In this document: one piece after another, positions 1-43,508 of the stretch
How the letters are laid out: every line of letters starts with the position of its first letter
How positions within the stretch are numbered: the stretch's first letter is position 1
From: Campylorhamphus procurvoides
Lineage: Eukaryota > Chordata > Aves > Passeriformes > Dendrocolaptidae
Reading direction: 5' to 3'
Length of the DNA stretch: 64,000 nucleotides
Assembly: GCA_013396655.1 (NCBI GenBank)
Contig: WBMV01000785.1
Location: forward strand, 2,031,974-2,095,973
Made by a program: the position numbers and the translations under genes
Notes under the pieces: model-generated
What the model saw: the letters and a program-made list of their open reading frames with translations, nothing else
The model's database searches: none
What the model was told of the DNA's origin: nothing

Positions 1-2423
1 TTAGGTACCATTAGACACTCCTTTAGTGAATCAGAATTTTAACTAATGGACAGTAAACCTTGTTCACACATTGTCACAGTGAATTTTTCATGACATCTTT
101 TCAAGTTCAATATTAGTGCAAAAATTTTATCTTGATTTAGTAACTAGACCAAAAAAAGTGGCTTCATTTGTGCATACGTATTTTTCCAAACATGTATGTA
201 CTTGGATGGCCTTAAATTCCCCAAGTAGAGAGAAATGCTTTCCACAGAGCTGCTTATTTCTGTAACCCACATCAGAGCTGACACATGAAAAATGGTGAAA
301 TTACTGAAGGTAGTCCAGCCTGAATAAGGACTACCTTATTAGTTCAGGTACTTGCATCGCCCTAATTTTCATATTAATCATGTGTCCATCTTTCTTTGAA
401 ATAGGGCCATCATGCTTCATGTCAGAATTTACCATGTAAGTAAAATTCATAGTGCTTCAAATCTCACTTGAAAATATTTGTATGAAGAGAGCAGCGACTA
501 ATTTTATTATTTCTAACAAAAAATGAGATTTATTTTAATACTTTTGTGCTACATACACAATATGAAGAGTTGGCAAATATTTTTTTTAAAAAGAATTAGA
601 AATAGTTTCATAAATCCTCCAAAAACAACTTCAAAAGATAATAATACGGAGCTTTTCCTACTTAACAGAGCTGCTACACACTGTAATGCACCTATGTTAT
701 ATATTTCTCATCAATTTTTACAGTTTCCACTGATTAAATATATATTGACTCATAAAGTATTACCATTACATCAATTGTCAGCAGATGCAAGAGTATGTCA
801 TTTAAATATTAACTATCATATAAAAATGGCAGCTTGATTGTTTGGAAGCAGTAATCTAGTGCTGGTTATTGCCACATTTCCCTAATGCATTAGGCAGCAG
901 TCACAAAATGCATTGCCTTTCTTATATACCTGCTACTACAAAAGCAGAAGCAGATAAGTTCTTTGTGTATCCCCCTTTTCTCTTAATGTTTATTTATTTC
1001 TGAACTGCAAATTTCTTTGATCTGAATTGCAAAAATGCATTAGCGTAATATAAACAAAGATATGCTCACTAGAGTCAGAAATTACATGCATCATCTCTAA
1101 ATCAATGGGAAAAATATACAAAGAACCAGTAACAGATATATTACTTTGTGCTTGAAATATTTTTATGACAGCTCCCATATAATATAGGTGTGATATATCA
1201 TGAATTGGTTTGTTTACCTAAAGTCTTCGTAAGATTGTACTTATTTATGTAAAGTACATTCTATTCGCAGTACTTCAAGACTTGTCTTTTCCACAGACAG
1301 AAAGAAGCTACACATTACCACTAATATGAAATAAATCCTTTATTCTATGCTAACTGTATGATCAGGTTACGAAGACACTTCACAGACCACTAAGACCTTC
1401 TAGTAATTAATAGGTAATCACTCATTTGCTGGCTGCAGCAATGTACATGAGAGAAAAAACATTCATTTTTACTAATGTAACATGTAGAACTTCTTACTAT
1501 TGCAACACTTAATGTTCCTACTGCTGTATCATTTTTAATGCAAATACTCATTTTCAGCTTCCTTCTTATATTTTCTATTAAAATACAACATAAACCAGCA
1601 TACATTTTCATTCTATCCCTCTGAGGGTTGCATAAGCAGTTCTTCGGAGTATCAGCTACTATATTGTTATATATTTGTAAATAAATATTTTAGAGTTTAA
1701 AGGGTAGATATTTCATCTTTTTTTTTTTCTAGGAAACTCCTTGCTGCTCTTTCAAACTTTTTACCTGTTCTTTAATGTAGTGCTTTAGATAGCAGTTTTT
1801 AATGTAAATAACACCTTGTATCCCAAGGCAAATTAATATTCTAATTAATAAACGGCATCAATAAATTTGTCAAGACTTGAATGGCAACTGCACAGAACTT
1901 TTCATACACTGAGGAATTTATTCTGCTTAATTGCTTTATATTAAGCAGTTTTCATTAACCATCCTCTAATCCGTATGAAAAGAAATAAACGGAGTCAGGA
2001 ATGATCTGTTTTAACCCTTCCTGTTGCTAAAAGATAATAATATTTTAGATCGGTTTTGTTATTAAAAAAAAGGAATCAAATATAAGCAAAACTGATACAA
2101 CTCCATTTAATTACTGTGAGAATTTTTAGTAAGTTTATGCATCAAAGACCTATGGTCTGTCTGAAATTTCCATCAAAACACAAATTCAGAGTATCTTACA
2201 CATTTGCCTTGAAGTTGAGGCTAATTACATTAACTGATTTATTAATAAATGGGGCTTTTTGTCTAATTATTGTAAGTACTAACAGACTGGGGAACCATTT
2301 TAAATGTCTAATGTGCCTTGAAACCATTTTTTTTAGGTTAATTACATTTCTCACTGAAGTCACTATAGATATGCCCCTTAGGTTTTACACCGGAAGATTA
2401 AAGAAAAATGTAAAGATGATTAC
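1..2423 (-). other. CDIN1 intron 4 (partial)
   Basis: AT-rich non-coding sequence downstream of exon 4. I searched it for the next conserved CDIN1 segment (VDYAPSLMARLILERFLQE) and found nothing. There is no clear interspersed repeat. Short open frames on both strands have no recognisable composition or motif. Confidence 0.8.
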
Positions 2424-32670
<30,247 letters not shown>

Positions 32671-32861
32671 GCCTCGCACCGCCGGGGCTGCGCGGAGGCG
32701 GCGGAAGGGGCGCGGTCTGCGCCGCCCCGGCCCCGCGGCCTCGCCGTGCGGCGAGAGGCAGAAGGAAGGCCGGGCGAGAGGCAGAAGGCCGGGGACGGCG
32801 GGGCGGGGGCACCGCCACAGCCCCGGGCCCTTCGGCTCCCGCGCCGGGCAGAGGCGACCGC

Positions 32862-32966
32862 NNNNNNNNNNNNNNNNNNNNNNNNNNNNNNNNNNNNNNN
32901 NNNNNNNNNNNNNNNNNNNNNNNNNNNNNNNNNNNNNNNNNNNNNNNNNNNNNNNNNNNNNNNNNN
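32862..32966. other. Assembly gap (105 N) in the CpG island
   Basis: An uninterrupted run of N separates unique GC-rich promoter sequence on the left from a G-rich tandem repeat on the right. The true length and content are unknown. A repeat directly against the gap suggests that the array continues into it and could not be assembled or sequenced. Any open reading frame drawn across it is not meaningful. Confidence 0.99.
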
Positions 32967-33175
32967 TTGCATGGGGACACTGTATGGGGACGCTGTATGG
33001 GACATGGGGGCACTGCGTGGGGACACTGCATGGGACATGGGGGCACTGCGTGGGGACACTGCATGGGACATGGGGACGCTGCATGGGGACACTGCATGGG
33101 TACATGGAGGCACTGCATGGGTACATGGGGACACTGTATGGGACATGGGGAAACTGCATGGGACATGGGGGCACA
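32967..33175. repeat. G-rich minisatellite next to the CDIN1 promoter
   Basis: The sequence is built from imperfect copies of a short module of the type CATGGGGACACTG, alternating with CATGGGACATGGGGGCACTG. In the best-conserved part they form a higher-order unit of 33 bases (about 33001-33070). G-runs of 3-5 recur on the + strand. Because the unit length is a multiple of three and lacks stops, it creates long spurious open frames on both strands. The array is truncated on its left by the assembly gap. Confidence 0.9.
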
Positions 33176-33530
33176 AGCTGCTGTGGCACTGGCAGGGTGT
33201 CACTGGCAGGATGGAGCTGGTCCGGACCCGGGCCCAGGCGGGTGGCAGCGAGGTCCGCTGGGGTGGCACTCCCATGCGCGGAGCTTCTCATGTGTGGGCC
33301 CTGTTGTATTATGGCTGAAAAGTACAGTTTTCGAGGCCCTTTCCAAAAGTCACGCTCAAATGACTGATTCTTGCTGTTTGAAGGAAAAACAAAAATGCTG
33401 TTGTAGCGGGGCTGCAGATGCGGACAGGGCCTGCAGCCTCGCATATGCACACAGTAAAGGCTCCTGCTGATGTTTAGGACAAAACCATCCAAGGTTGTGC
33501 GTGGATTTACTTAATAAATAAAGTTTGTTA
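33176..33530 (+). other. Unique flank with possible + strand polyadenylation signal
   Basis: This stretch passes from the GC-rich island into AT-rich DNA. Overlapping AATAAA hexamers at 33513-33518 and 33517-33522 are followed at once by a GT-rich element (GTTTGTTAGGG), the arrangement of a functional cleavage and polyadenylation site on the + strand. I see no convincing protein-coding frame. It could be the 3' end of a short transcript running divergently from the CDIN1 promoter; this is inference only. Confidence 0.35.
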
Positions 33531-36500
33531 GGGCTGAAACCACAGGAAACTATTATTAAATATAATTGAAGTACCAGTAAATATGTTGCAAACTTCAGTT
33601 TCTGTGCTGGGCATTTTTAGTAACTACAAAAACTTCAAAGACAGGTATGTACTTCTGTAAGTATATAAATACCAGAGGTTACAAAGAGAATTGACCATCC
33701 ATGTGACTGAGAAATATAAATGCTCCCTTTGATTTCAGTTTAATTGCATTCATTAACTATATATAGGCCACTGGAATCCTAACCTTGAGGTTTCAAACTC
33801 TATATGGATTGGGAACTGTTTTTTAAATTTTTATTTCTATAAATTTTAGGTTCCATTCACTTCCTTTCTGTTTTGAAAGCTTTAGCATCACAGTTGGAGT
33901 GTTTTCCTGCATCTTAGTCGGAAACTTCTCAAAGTTTCTTGCAAGAGTACAAGATCTGGAAATTCAGTGAAGAGCAAATATCATGGATATGTCAGCAGGG
34001 TCTGTGATTTAGCAGTATTTGTGAGACTGGTTTCTAATTGATTGAGAATGCCCAAAAAACTCTCGATCACTTGATCTTCCATGAATTTTAGTGAGTTTTG
34101 CTTGAAACTAGAAGCCTTCCTGGGAACAGCTGTTTCTAATACTATGGTCTAAATATAAATGTTTGAAACTCATTAGTTACCCCACAGTATAAGAAAGTAC
34201 AGTGAAGCTGAGCAAAATTACAGATTCTGTTCCTCACTTTGAGAGCAAAAAATAATATATGAAGTTGAAAAAAAGAGCATTCTTTTAATGAGGAACATTA
34301 TTTAATGTAAGATACTTTGTTTTCTTTAGCTCTGTCAAAGAGTATAGTAGGAGATACGTGTGTTCGGGAGGGAAGGGGGTGTTCCTTTCAATCTGATATC
34401 CACTTTAAAGGCCCATAAGGATATAATTTTCTTGAAACATAGAAAAGGTAATTTTCCCCTATCTTTCCAAAGATGATAATTATGCCTGTTTCTTTTGAAA
34501 CAGATTTAAAAGAAAATAATTAAATGGGGTTTTTTGCTGCCACTACCACTGCTCATTTAGAAACAATCAATAGTGCTGCTTTAAAGAAAAGCAACAAGCA
34601 AACAACATTTTTCTGTCTTTGTTGATTGATAACTCCCAGTGAAGGTGTTTTGAAATATCTTAATATTGCTATAACTATAACTTCTATTTATGTTCATTTC
34701 ACTTGTTCACTAGCACGTTCTTGACTTTTTATAATAAATCAAATGACCCTTCAGTCTACAATGCACAGAATTGAAATAGATTAGAACTGCAGTATGAAGC
34801 TATCAGTCTATGGACCAAACTATAAACATCTGATATATGTATTATGTATATGTTTTGTAGTCCCTCCTACTGTATCAAGGTTGTGGGGTTTTTTTTAAAA
34901 AAAAGCAGATAACCTTCTAACATGAAGGTTCAGTGAAACCGAGAGGAGCTAATATCCTACTGACATAAGGAGGTAACAGCCCTCAGATGTGAGCTGCTGC
35001 AGAGAACCATTTTGCATGGTGCAATGCAAAACATAGATGCAAGGTATAAGTCACTCTTTGCCTAAATAATACAGAACTATTCCAATGAAACATTCCAGAA
35101 ATCCAGTGAGAAAAAAAAAGATATGTTCCTAGCAGAAAGAGTCCATTAAATACTTTTTTCCAGCAATCAAACTGTCTTTCCAGTTTCAGTACATCAAACA
35201 AACACATCATGTGTAATTAAGCTGTGGACATCTATATTGTAAGATGTTGTAGATGGTGGAAGTTTCCATAAATTCAATAAGCAACTGAATGAAATAGTAA
35301 GAAAAATAAAAGCATGAAAAACTTAGGTTTACATTTGGCTTAAGGAGACTGAGAGCTGCAAATGGCTGCATTCTGTGGGAATGTTCTCAGGATGTAGTTT
35401 CTATGTGCTTGGTTTGGTTTTAGATTCTTTCCATGGTATCTGCCTGAGGCAGCTGCTCTTGATTTTTGCCTTGAGGTTGGTTTCCAGTCCCTCTATTATG
35501 GAAACAGTTTCCTTCCAGGAAGGACCGTAGACTAAAGAGAAAAAAACTGGGGGGAAAAAAACACCAATTTGGAATGACAAATGAGGGAGGAAAAAACCTA
35601 TTGGGGGAAAATGAAGACAGGGAGACAGAGTGAAACATTTGGCAGAGGACTTCAAGTAATGACCATCCTTCCTTGTAGATAGTCTTGGGCACAGTGGGTG
35701 TAGGACAGTAGGTAGTGGACTGTGGGTCCATTTTGGGTTTTTTTGTTTTGCTTTAGTTGGTAGTGTATGATATCAGTGTGTGTCTCCCATTACTTTAAGA
35801 AGACTATTGCATAGTGTGATTTACAGCCAAGTTCAGAGTTAAAATACCATTCATTATTCTCCACAGAGCTTAAAACCACTGTGTTTTGTGAATAGGTAAT
35901 TATAGTATGATATTATGAGTTATCAATTAATACACAAAGTGCAAATTTTTATTTGATTTTTATGACCTTACTTACAGGTATCTTTTTACTTTGTCACCTT
36001 ATTTCTTTGTAGACGAAATCTCTGGTCCATGTTACTTTCTGTAACAAAATTAATGTGAAGACTGCTAGCACTCATATATATTTTCCAGTCTATTGATTGT
36101 AGATGCTAGTGTTGGGAGCTGCGCTAAAAGTAGAATGTCATCTGCAACTGATTGGAGTGCCAGTTACAATCCTCTAATGTTTTTAATATACCCACTTCAT
36201 TCAGCTTGTTGCGCATGCTTCTGTAAATATTTGTCAGTGATTTCATGTATTTTGTGTGAAGTTTTTTGTTGTGAAATTAAGTTGTTCTTATTTGATATAT
36301 TGGTATTGAAAGAAAACTTGAGCATACTTCCACTTAAATTGGTAGTGACTGTATGTGTAACAAGTCTAATAAACACCTCCACAGGATACAGCAGTTACCT
36401 CATAAACAAGGAGAACCCTCAATTTCTGATCTAATTTATATCCATAGATTAGGTTTTAATGTACTTTCTGAAAGTGATTGTATTATGGAACAAACAATGA

Positions 36501-39500
36501 TATCTTCAGTATGGAGTAAACAAACAAAAAAGGAGCAGTTGGTCTATGCATCAGTGTTAAAACATTAACTGTTTTGCCAATTCACAAGATGATAGGTCAC
36601 CTTAAGATTTTTTTTTCTTAAAAGTGTACATGGGATTGCTTGATACCACAACAGAGTGAAGGACATGACAGCAAGAGAATGATTATACATAGCAGAATAC
36701 CTATTAAAAAAGGCAGTCATTGTTTTCCTTCTGTGTCTTCAGATTTGCTCTTCATAATTACAGAAGTCATTGAAGCAAATTAATCTAGTTCTATATACTA
36801 TTATTACACCAGATGCATGTTTCTTTAAAATACTTATTTGCTTGTTGAACTGCTTAAAAAAAGAAAGAAAGGAAAAAAGTGCATAGCTACTGTATATGGA
36901 GACCATTGCTTTATACACATGGGGCCTGGTCTATGGTCAATAGAAAGTCTATCAATTTTAATGGACTTGGGCCACGTTTATGGTTCTAAGCTGCATGTAT
37001 ATGTATTTTCTGTAACAAGATGTAAAAGATTTTTGAAAATGATGAGTTATTTAAAAATCAATTTCTATAACTGAGATGGCAACATGCCCGAAGTGTTCTT
37101 ACCCTGCCACTTGACTCCACTTTAATTCACATGATGAAATTTTTGGAGTTTGGATTTGCCTTTTTAAACTCTCAGTAGTGTAAGCTATATGGAAATACCT
37201 TTCTGGTTTAAAATTCAGTTATTTAAAGTTTATTTGCCCTCTTTGTCTGCCTGTGTTAAAATATCATTAACTACTGCATACTGATTTTTCCCCAAGGGAT
37301 TTCAGCTTCATTCACTGAATGGAAAAAAACCTGTAAGTCATGTGATGAATTAAATACTTTTCTGAATGACTTCTGCTTTATTTGTTGCAGAGTTTGGAAT
37401 ATATTCTTGGTGAATGAAGCAAGAACTATGGAAAGGAAATTTAAGTGTAAAGGTAATTGTACTGCTGCCCAGTAAATAAAGATTCTCTTTCCTTTTATGG
37501 ACTTTTTATGTAAACTTAGAAGCCATTTGTTGGAATTTTCTTTCTGTGGGGCTTTTTTTTTTTTTTTGACATAACATGCATGTTACTCTATGCCAGCCAT
37601 CTAATTTAATTACATTGATACCATAAGCTGCTGGCTAAAGAGATCATCCCGATCTGCTCTGGCCAGTCTCAGAGCTGTGAACTTGAAGGACTGCTGCTGC
37701 TAATTCTGTGTGTACATAGTCAGACAGATCTGTTGAAAATTTAACATGCAAAAAAAAGCCCACATAAAAATATTATTTTGCAGCTAAATCAACTGTGAAT
37801 CCAACTCACTGAACAGCCTTGAAAATATAAGTACCAGCACACAGAAGGAAATAGGGATGCATAGACAGAGACAGCAAGGCTACCTCTTTCTGTTGATGGT
37901 TGCAGAGCCTTGAGGGATTAATCTCACAAATTAGACATCTAAATTAGGTGTCAGTCATTAAGCAATATGATTATCCTGCATATGTTCTGCTAGGAATTTG
38001 CATTTGAGAGCAACATTGCACTAAATGCTAAACACTATCAATGGAACCAAATTTAATGGAAGTTGAACCTTGAACATACAGAGTACTGAATGCAGTACTC
38101 TGAAAAATCAGGTCTTGAGTGTATTACACTGGAGAGCCCAAACTGTTGAACTGTTCTGGCCTAAATATTTCAAACTTAATTTCTCTCATGCACATATATA
38201 TGAATTAAAAAATAAATATATATACGCACACATGCAAAAAAGTATACACAAATATACATGACAGAGGAGATGCTTTGAAAATAACATAAACTAGTATATA
38301 TTTTCTTGCTCGTACTTATGCAATAAAATTTGATGGTAATGCTTAGAATGTATGACACAAGCAGCTGACATTAAAGAATAAGTGAGGCCAAATTTTGAAT
38401 TTAAGGGTTAAAAATAAGTAATGAAGAGGTGCACTATTTTCTATGTACGGCAAAGCAAGGAAAAATTAGAAATTAGGTACTGTTTTGTAAGTACAGATAA
38501 AGAGGACTGGAGCAAGGTTGTACATCAAAATGTATAGTATGTCTAAGTTTCTCAGTGTCTGACATAGTAATGGTAATATTGCAATCTGTAAATATATCAA
38601 ACCAAAATTATCTTGTAATACAACTAGTGAAATACTTTTACTGATTGCCTGGTTTTTTTGTTTGTTGGTTTGGTTTTTTTCTGATTAGCAACATTTTATA
38701 ACTTTGCAGTGTATTTCCCAAGCATTGTTATGAGAGAGCAAGGCTCTACTGAATTTCCTATTATTTTTATTAACTTGTCAGAAACACAGTACCTCAGAGT
38801 AACTAATTAGCTTGTCTGTATCTCTTCTTACAGCCCGAAGTATTTCAAATAGAAAGGTAAATACAAGGCTAAAAGTAGCTCCAGTATTGTGCTTTATTGC
38901 TTAAAATCTTTAAAAGAGGAACAAATTCTGCCTAAGAATGAATCATGAAAGAGATAACATGTCCCATAAACTCCCTGACTTATTGATTTATCCAGTGTCT
39001 GACACCTGGCAATAGAAACTTAAATTCGTAAAATTGTGTGCTGTTTTAGTAGTCTGGGTCTCTTTTCTGTTTACTTCCTTTTACTCACACAAAAAGACAA
39101 GAAAAGAGCCAAGGTTTGCTTATATAGCTTTCTGAGACTCACCAATGCTGTTTTGAGTTCAATAAGAGCCAAGAATTATTGGCAAACTTGAAAATTAGGA
39201 CCTTATTATGTGTAGTCTGAAACTCTTAAGCATATAACAGCTTCTAGAGGACTTTGAATTATTTTAGATCAGATAAGCTTTGAGGACTGACAGAAGTAGA
39301 TTAAGGATGATTTTTGTTTCTTTCCCTCTAGTAGTGACATTTCTATTATCACCTTATACTTATGGAATTATATTGAATAGCTGAGATTTCTTTTGTGATT
39401 TGTCTTCTAAAATGCTAATGCTTTATTGCCCAAATATTCTCACCTCTCATTATGTATTGATTATTTTCATTATTAAAGAATTGAAATATTCTTTGAGTGA

Positions 39501-39510
39501 CTGTTACCAC

Positions 39511-39556
39511 AGAATCATAGAAATTTTGAATGCAGCTAACCTCAATATTATGTAGT
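39511..39556 (-). mobile_element. Possible CR1 3' tail relic
   Basis: On the minus strand the sequence ends in TTTCTATGATTCTGTGG, and the preceding 40 bases resemble a worn CR1 tail (GGTTGACTACATAATATTGA). It is short and diverged, so the call is tentative. Confidence 0.45.
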
Positions 39557-40523
39557 CAACCTGGTCAGGTATGTGATAGTATCAAATATAACTGCACTGT
39601 CTCATACGGAAATATTTTTAATTTTTTATTGTAGATTTTCATAATGAGGTTTTCATAGTCTCCATTGTTTTAGTATTTTACTCCACTTGAACTTAGAAAG
39701 TTTGTTTCAAATATTTAGTTCCAAGCTTATGGATTGCAAATGAAAACATTCTTTTCTGTATACTTTGAAGAAATGAGAAAATGATAAATCACTGCCTTTT
39801 TTACTTGCTTGAGGATTACTGTAATGCTGATCCACTTCTCCTGTTTTTCTTTGGTAGTATATGGAAGCCCAGTTCTTTCAGTCCTTTCTTGGAAGTAATT
39901 TTTCTGAAAGGGTTGTAATTTCTTTTTGCTCTCTATACTTTGCCACATCTTTCTTAAAATCCAGTGCAAACACTACTTCAGCTGAGGCATTTCATTTTGC
40001 TGAGTAGAATAAAATTCTCACGTTTTCTAAGCAAGATTCCTGTGTGCCATTTCGCAAATTAACTAATAAAAAAAATCACACTGTGAGTTTTAGTCTGCCT
40101 TTGCACACTCCTCAGTCTGTTAGGCTAACTCATAGAAGCAGCATCAGAAAGGGAAAGCAAAGTATGTGTGGCACAGTGAATATGCTAGTCTCTCATAGTA
40201 GGGGATTTAGTGTGAAAAATGCAAGAAAATAAGAATGCAAAATACTAATTGATGAACACTGTACTAAAGATATTAGATATTTTTTTCATGGAGCATTGCA
40301 GTAACATTACAGTTTCTTGAGTCTTCTATTTCTTCTGATACCCATTTATTCTTTCTAACATGTGTAAAGTATATTTGACATTTATAATAATGGAATTATT
40401 AGGCATGTTACTGACATCAAGGTTTAAGGGACTGGGTGACATAGGGAATTTATGTTCCACTTTAATCCATTTATCAGCCTCCTCTGGGAACAGATTTTAA
40501 ATCTAACTCAAGCCATACCAAAA

Positions 40524-40546
40524 AAGCAGGGGAAAAGCCCCTGCTT
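40524..40546. repeat. Perfect 9-bp hairpin
   Basis: AAGCAGGGG (40524-40532) pairs exactly with CCCCTGCTT (40538-40546) across a five-base loop. It stands out as a GC-rich stem in AT-rich surroundings. No function is assigned. Confidence 0.8.
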
Positions 40547-43508
40547 AATCTAACAGCCTGGAAAACATGTAAATGTATGAAATTGTTGTCTAAGCTTCCC
40601 CTCACTCCTTGTATTTTTAGGAAGGAAAATATTAATTGTTTATATGAGGATGTTCTCTTTGGAATCGTATGGCTACTTTTTCAGATGTGTTGTTTCCCAG
40701 TTCAAGAATCAAGAGAGAAAATGATACAGATGAATTATTTGAAACACTAAATAATTGAAAGATAAATATAAAAATATATAATTCCATAGAGTAGTATTTG
40801 CCACTAATTACTTATTTGCACATCAAAGCAATTTTAATTTCAATTATAAAAAGAAAAATTACAAATTTTAGATTACTGGTATTTTGGGGTGCGGTTTTTT
40901 GTGGATGTTGGGTTTTTTGTTTGGTGATTTTTGTTTGTTTGTTTTAATTTTGTCAGGAAGGAAAGCTTTTGAGTGTATTCCCATTATACAAATGTGTACG
41001 GTAGCACTAAAACCAATTGCTCCAAGAATATGTGAAGAGACAGTGTAGGTTGTCTAAACTTAGGCAGCCCTGAACTAGGTCACCTGTTACCCTGTAATAA
41101 AACTAATTTATTCTTTCTGATCTATAAACTAAATGAAACTTCTCCTTTGTTAGTAATGAGATGTATAGACCAGCTTCTAAAGTCATCTAGGGTGAATCCA
41201 AAATCATTTAATGGTAGCCAAGGTGATGTAATCACGATCAGAATTGGGCATGTTGTACAACTCATAGTGAGTTACCTAAGTCAGTTACCTTTATAATGTA
41301 AGGAATGGTAAGAGAAGAATTATTGCCTTTATACTTGACATTGGCATTCAGGCATATATCTGGAAAAATTCAACTTGGGAACCGTGTAATGTACATATTT
41401 GGTCAGGATAATTTGCTGCATACTGAGATGCCAATCTTGTGGTTTAAGATGAAAAATACACTCCCATTAGTCAAATATTTATGAGTAGAACCCAATGTGT
41501 TTAAACCTTGTTGACCTTTACATAGTTATGACATATATATCATCCCTTGGTTATCCTTACCGTTGCTTTGTTCTGGAAAAAGTAAAACAAGAGGTTAAGT
41601 AGTCCCTAAGGGTAAGTTAAAATGTAGACTATTGCCATGTTGCATGGCTGTCTTTCAAGAGAAGTTGATGAGACTGCTCAAAGCAATAAAAGACCTTGCT
41701 AGATGATGCCGTTCAGGAAAAAAAAATATTTTTGAGAATGAGTTTAGTGTTCCCATGTTTAGTGTTCTAATACTGTAAACACTATATCTGATAGAATTTG
41801 TGTTAGATGTGTAAAGTGTAACTCCTGCTTTTCTCTTTAAGCATTCATATTCAAAATTAGTTTAAAATCTACTCTAATTTGCTGATACATTTTAATGTTC
41901 TTTCTGGTTGAGGCCAGAAGGAAAGCCATCATGATCATTAAGTGTGATCTCCTGAATAATAGCTATTTTAAGTATTTCATTAAATTAATTGTTGTGTATA
42001 ATTCATCACCTGTAATTGAATTAGAGGGCATCTTTTAAAAAAAATATGGTTTTAATTAAATAATTTAAATAAATAATTAATTCTTGATTTAAAATCATCC
42101 AGAAATACAGACTCTTACTAAGTTCTTTGTGGTTAATTGCTTTTGCTGTCAAGTGTAAGTAGCCTGTTTTGAACTTTTTTAGCTATATTTTTATCACATA
42201 GTTTTGCTGTTGCTTGTTTTCCTGATTTTGGTAGGTTGTATGGTAAATATATCAATTTAAAGTCAGTGTTGCTGCTCAGGTCACCTCTTAAACTGCTCTT
42301 TGAGAAGTTAAACAGATGAAATTCATTAAAGCTCCAAACACTAAATGTGTTGCTGATGTTCTTCAAAGGCCTTCTTTAAGCATTTTCTCTTGTAACCAGG
42401 CTAGATCTATGTACAGAGGCTGTGCATGTTTCCAGAGAGCATAGTAGACTATTGTAGATAAGAAAATGGTACCAGTTGGAAATATATATCGAATAATATA
42501 TTCATGAAAGATTTATTCTATGAGATTATAGGAATAAATACATAAATAGTATAGCATGAAATTGTCATTTACATGTAGATGCGTGTTACAAAGCTCTCTG
42601 GATTTTTATTAAAAATAAAGGGGACTGCCCTCAACAAGGTACCAACAAATACCTGTAATATCATTAAACAAACTAGAATTTTATCCATGTCTAGTTATTC
42701 TTATCTATTTATATTACTTTAAAACTGTTTTTAAAAATTTAAAAAGTACTTAAAATTTTAAATATTAATAAATATGTCATGTAATGATTTCACCACAATG
42801 GTGCTTAAAGCATTGTACTTCATTCTGTCTCTAGTCATGTTCTCACAATATTGTCCTCTGCAACTACCAGATGCTCTTTGGCAAAAAGGAAGAAGTTAAT
42901 TAAACAGAAGAAAGAGTATAAAATTAAAAATTAAGCCTGTCAGAAGAAGACTATCAGAAAGAACCAGAGACAACTATCCCAGGCAGCATGTGGTGCCTGT
43001 GAATCTACATGAGGCAACTGAAGGGGACAGAAATGTAACGTCCTCTGTTCCATTTCTCTCAACCTGTTCAGTAAAGGTACATTACAAGATAAAAATGATA
43101 ATGCTTTACTTGTTTTACCTTGCTACATGGATCACAGGAAAAGGGGTGTTATTTGTCAGGAGGTCCCTTGTGTTTTGTCTTTTCTTGTTTCTTAGTGACA
43201 GTACAAGAAGAGATTAAATGGATTTTATCCATGGACATTAAACATTATGAACATATTGTGGTGAATTTTACTATGAATCTTTACTTGTGCTTGAGTGTCT
43301 TTTAGGCAACTGTTGTGTTTATTCACATGCTAAGAAAGAAATGCTTATTCTATCTTGCTCTATAATTTTGAAGTTAATCCAACTGGAAATAAATTTGCTT
43401 TTTAAACATTTCTTGAGCTTTTGTAGAGGTTGAAATCTAGTGGTCCATCTGAGTAGTCTCATGATATCTTTGGATTACTAAATGTACTTTGAAATAACTT
43501 TAATTCTC

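Larger units (their letters stand above)
33531..43508. other. Intergenic DNA upstream of CDIN1, first part
   Basis: AT-rich, mostly single-copy sequence with no coding exon that I can recognise. It includes a purine-rich patch (about 35535-35630), G/T-rich stretches (38651-38685, 40888-40945), a TA-rich stretch with CA steps (38196-38240), a possible CR1 tail relic (39511-39556) and a perfect small hairpin (40524-40546). The strand is richer in T than A, in contrast to the region left of 32.5 kb. Confidence 0.7.

Noticed and set aside
1..2423. Fifth CDIN1 exon
   Set aside because: I searched the minus strand for the segment that follows LANE in the family and found no matching codons with an acceptor.
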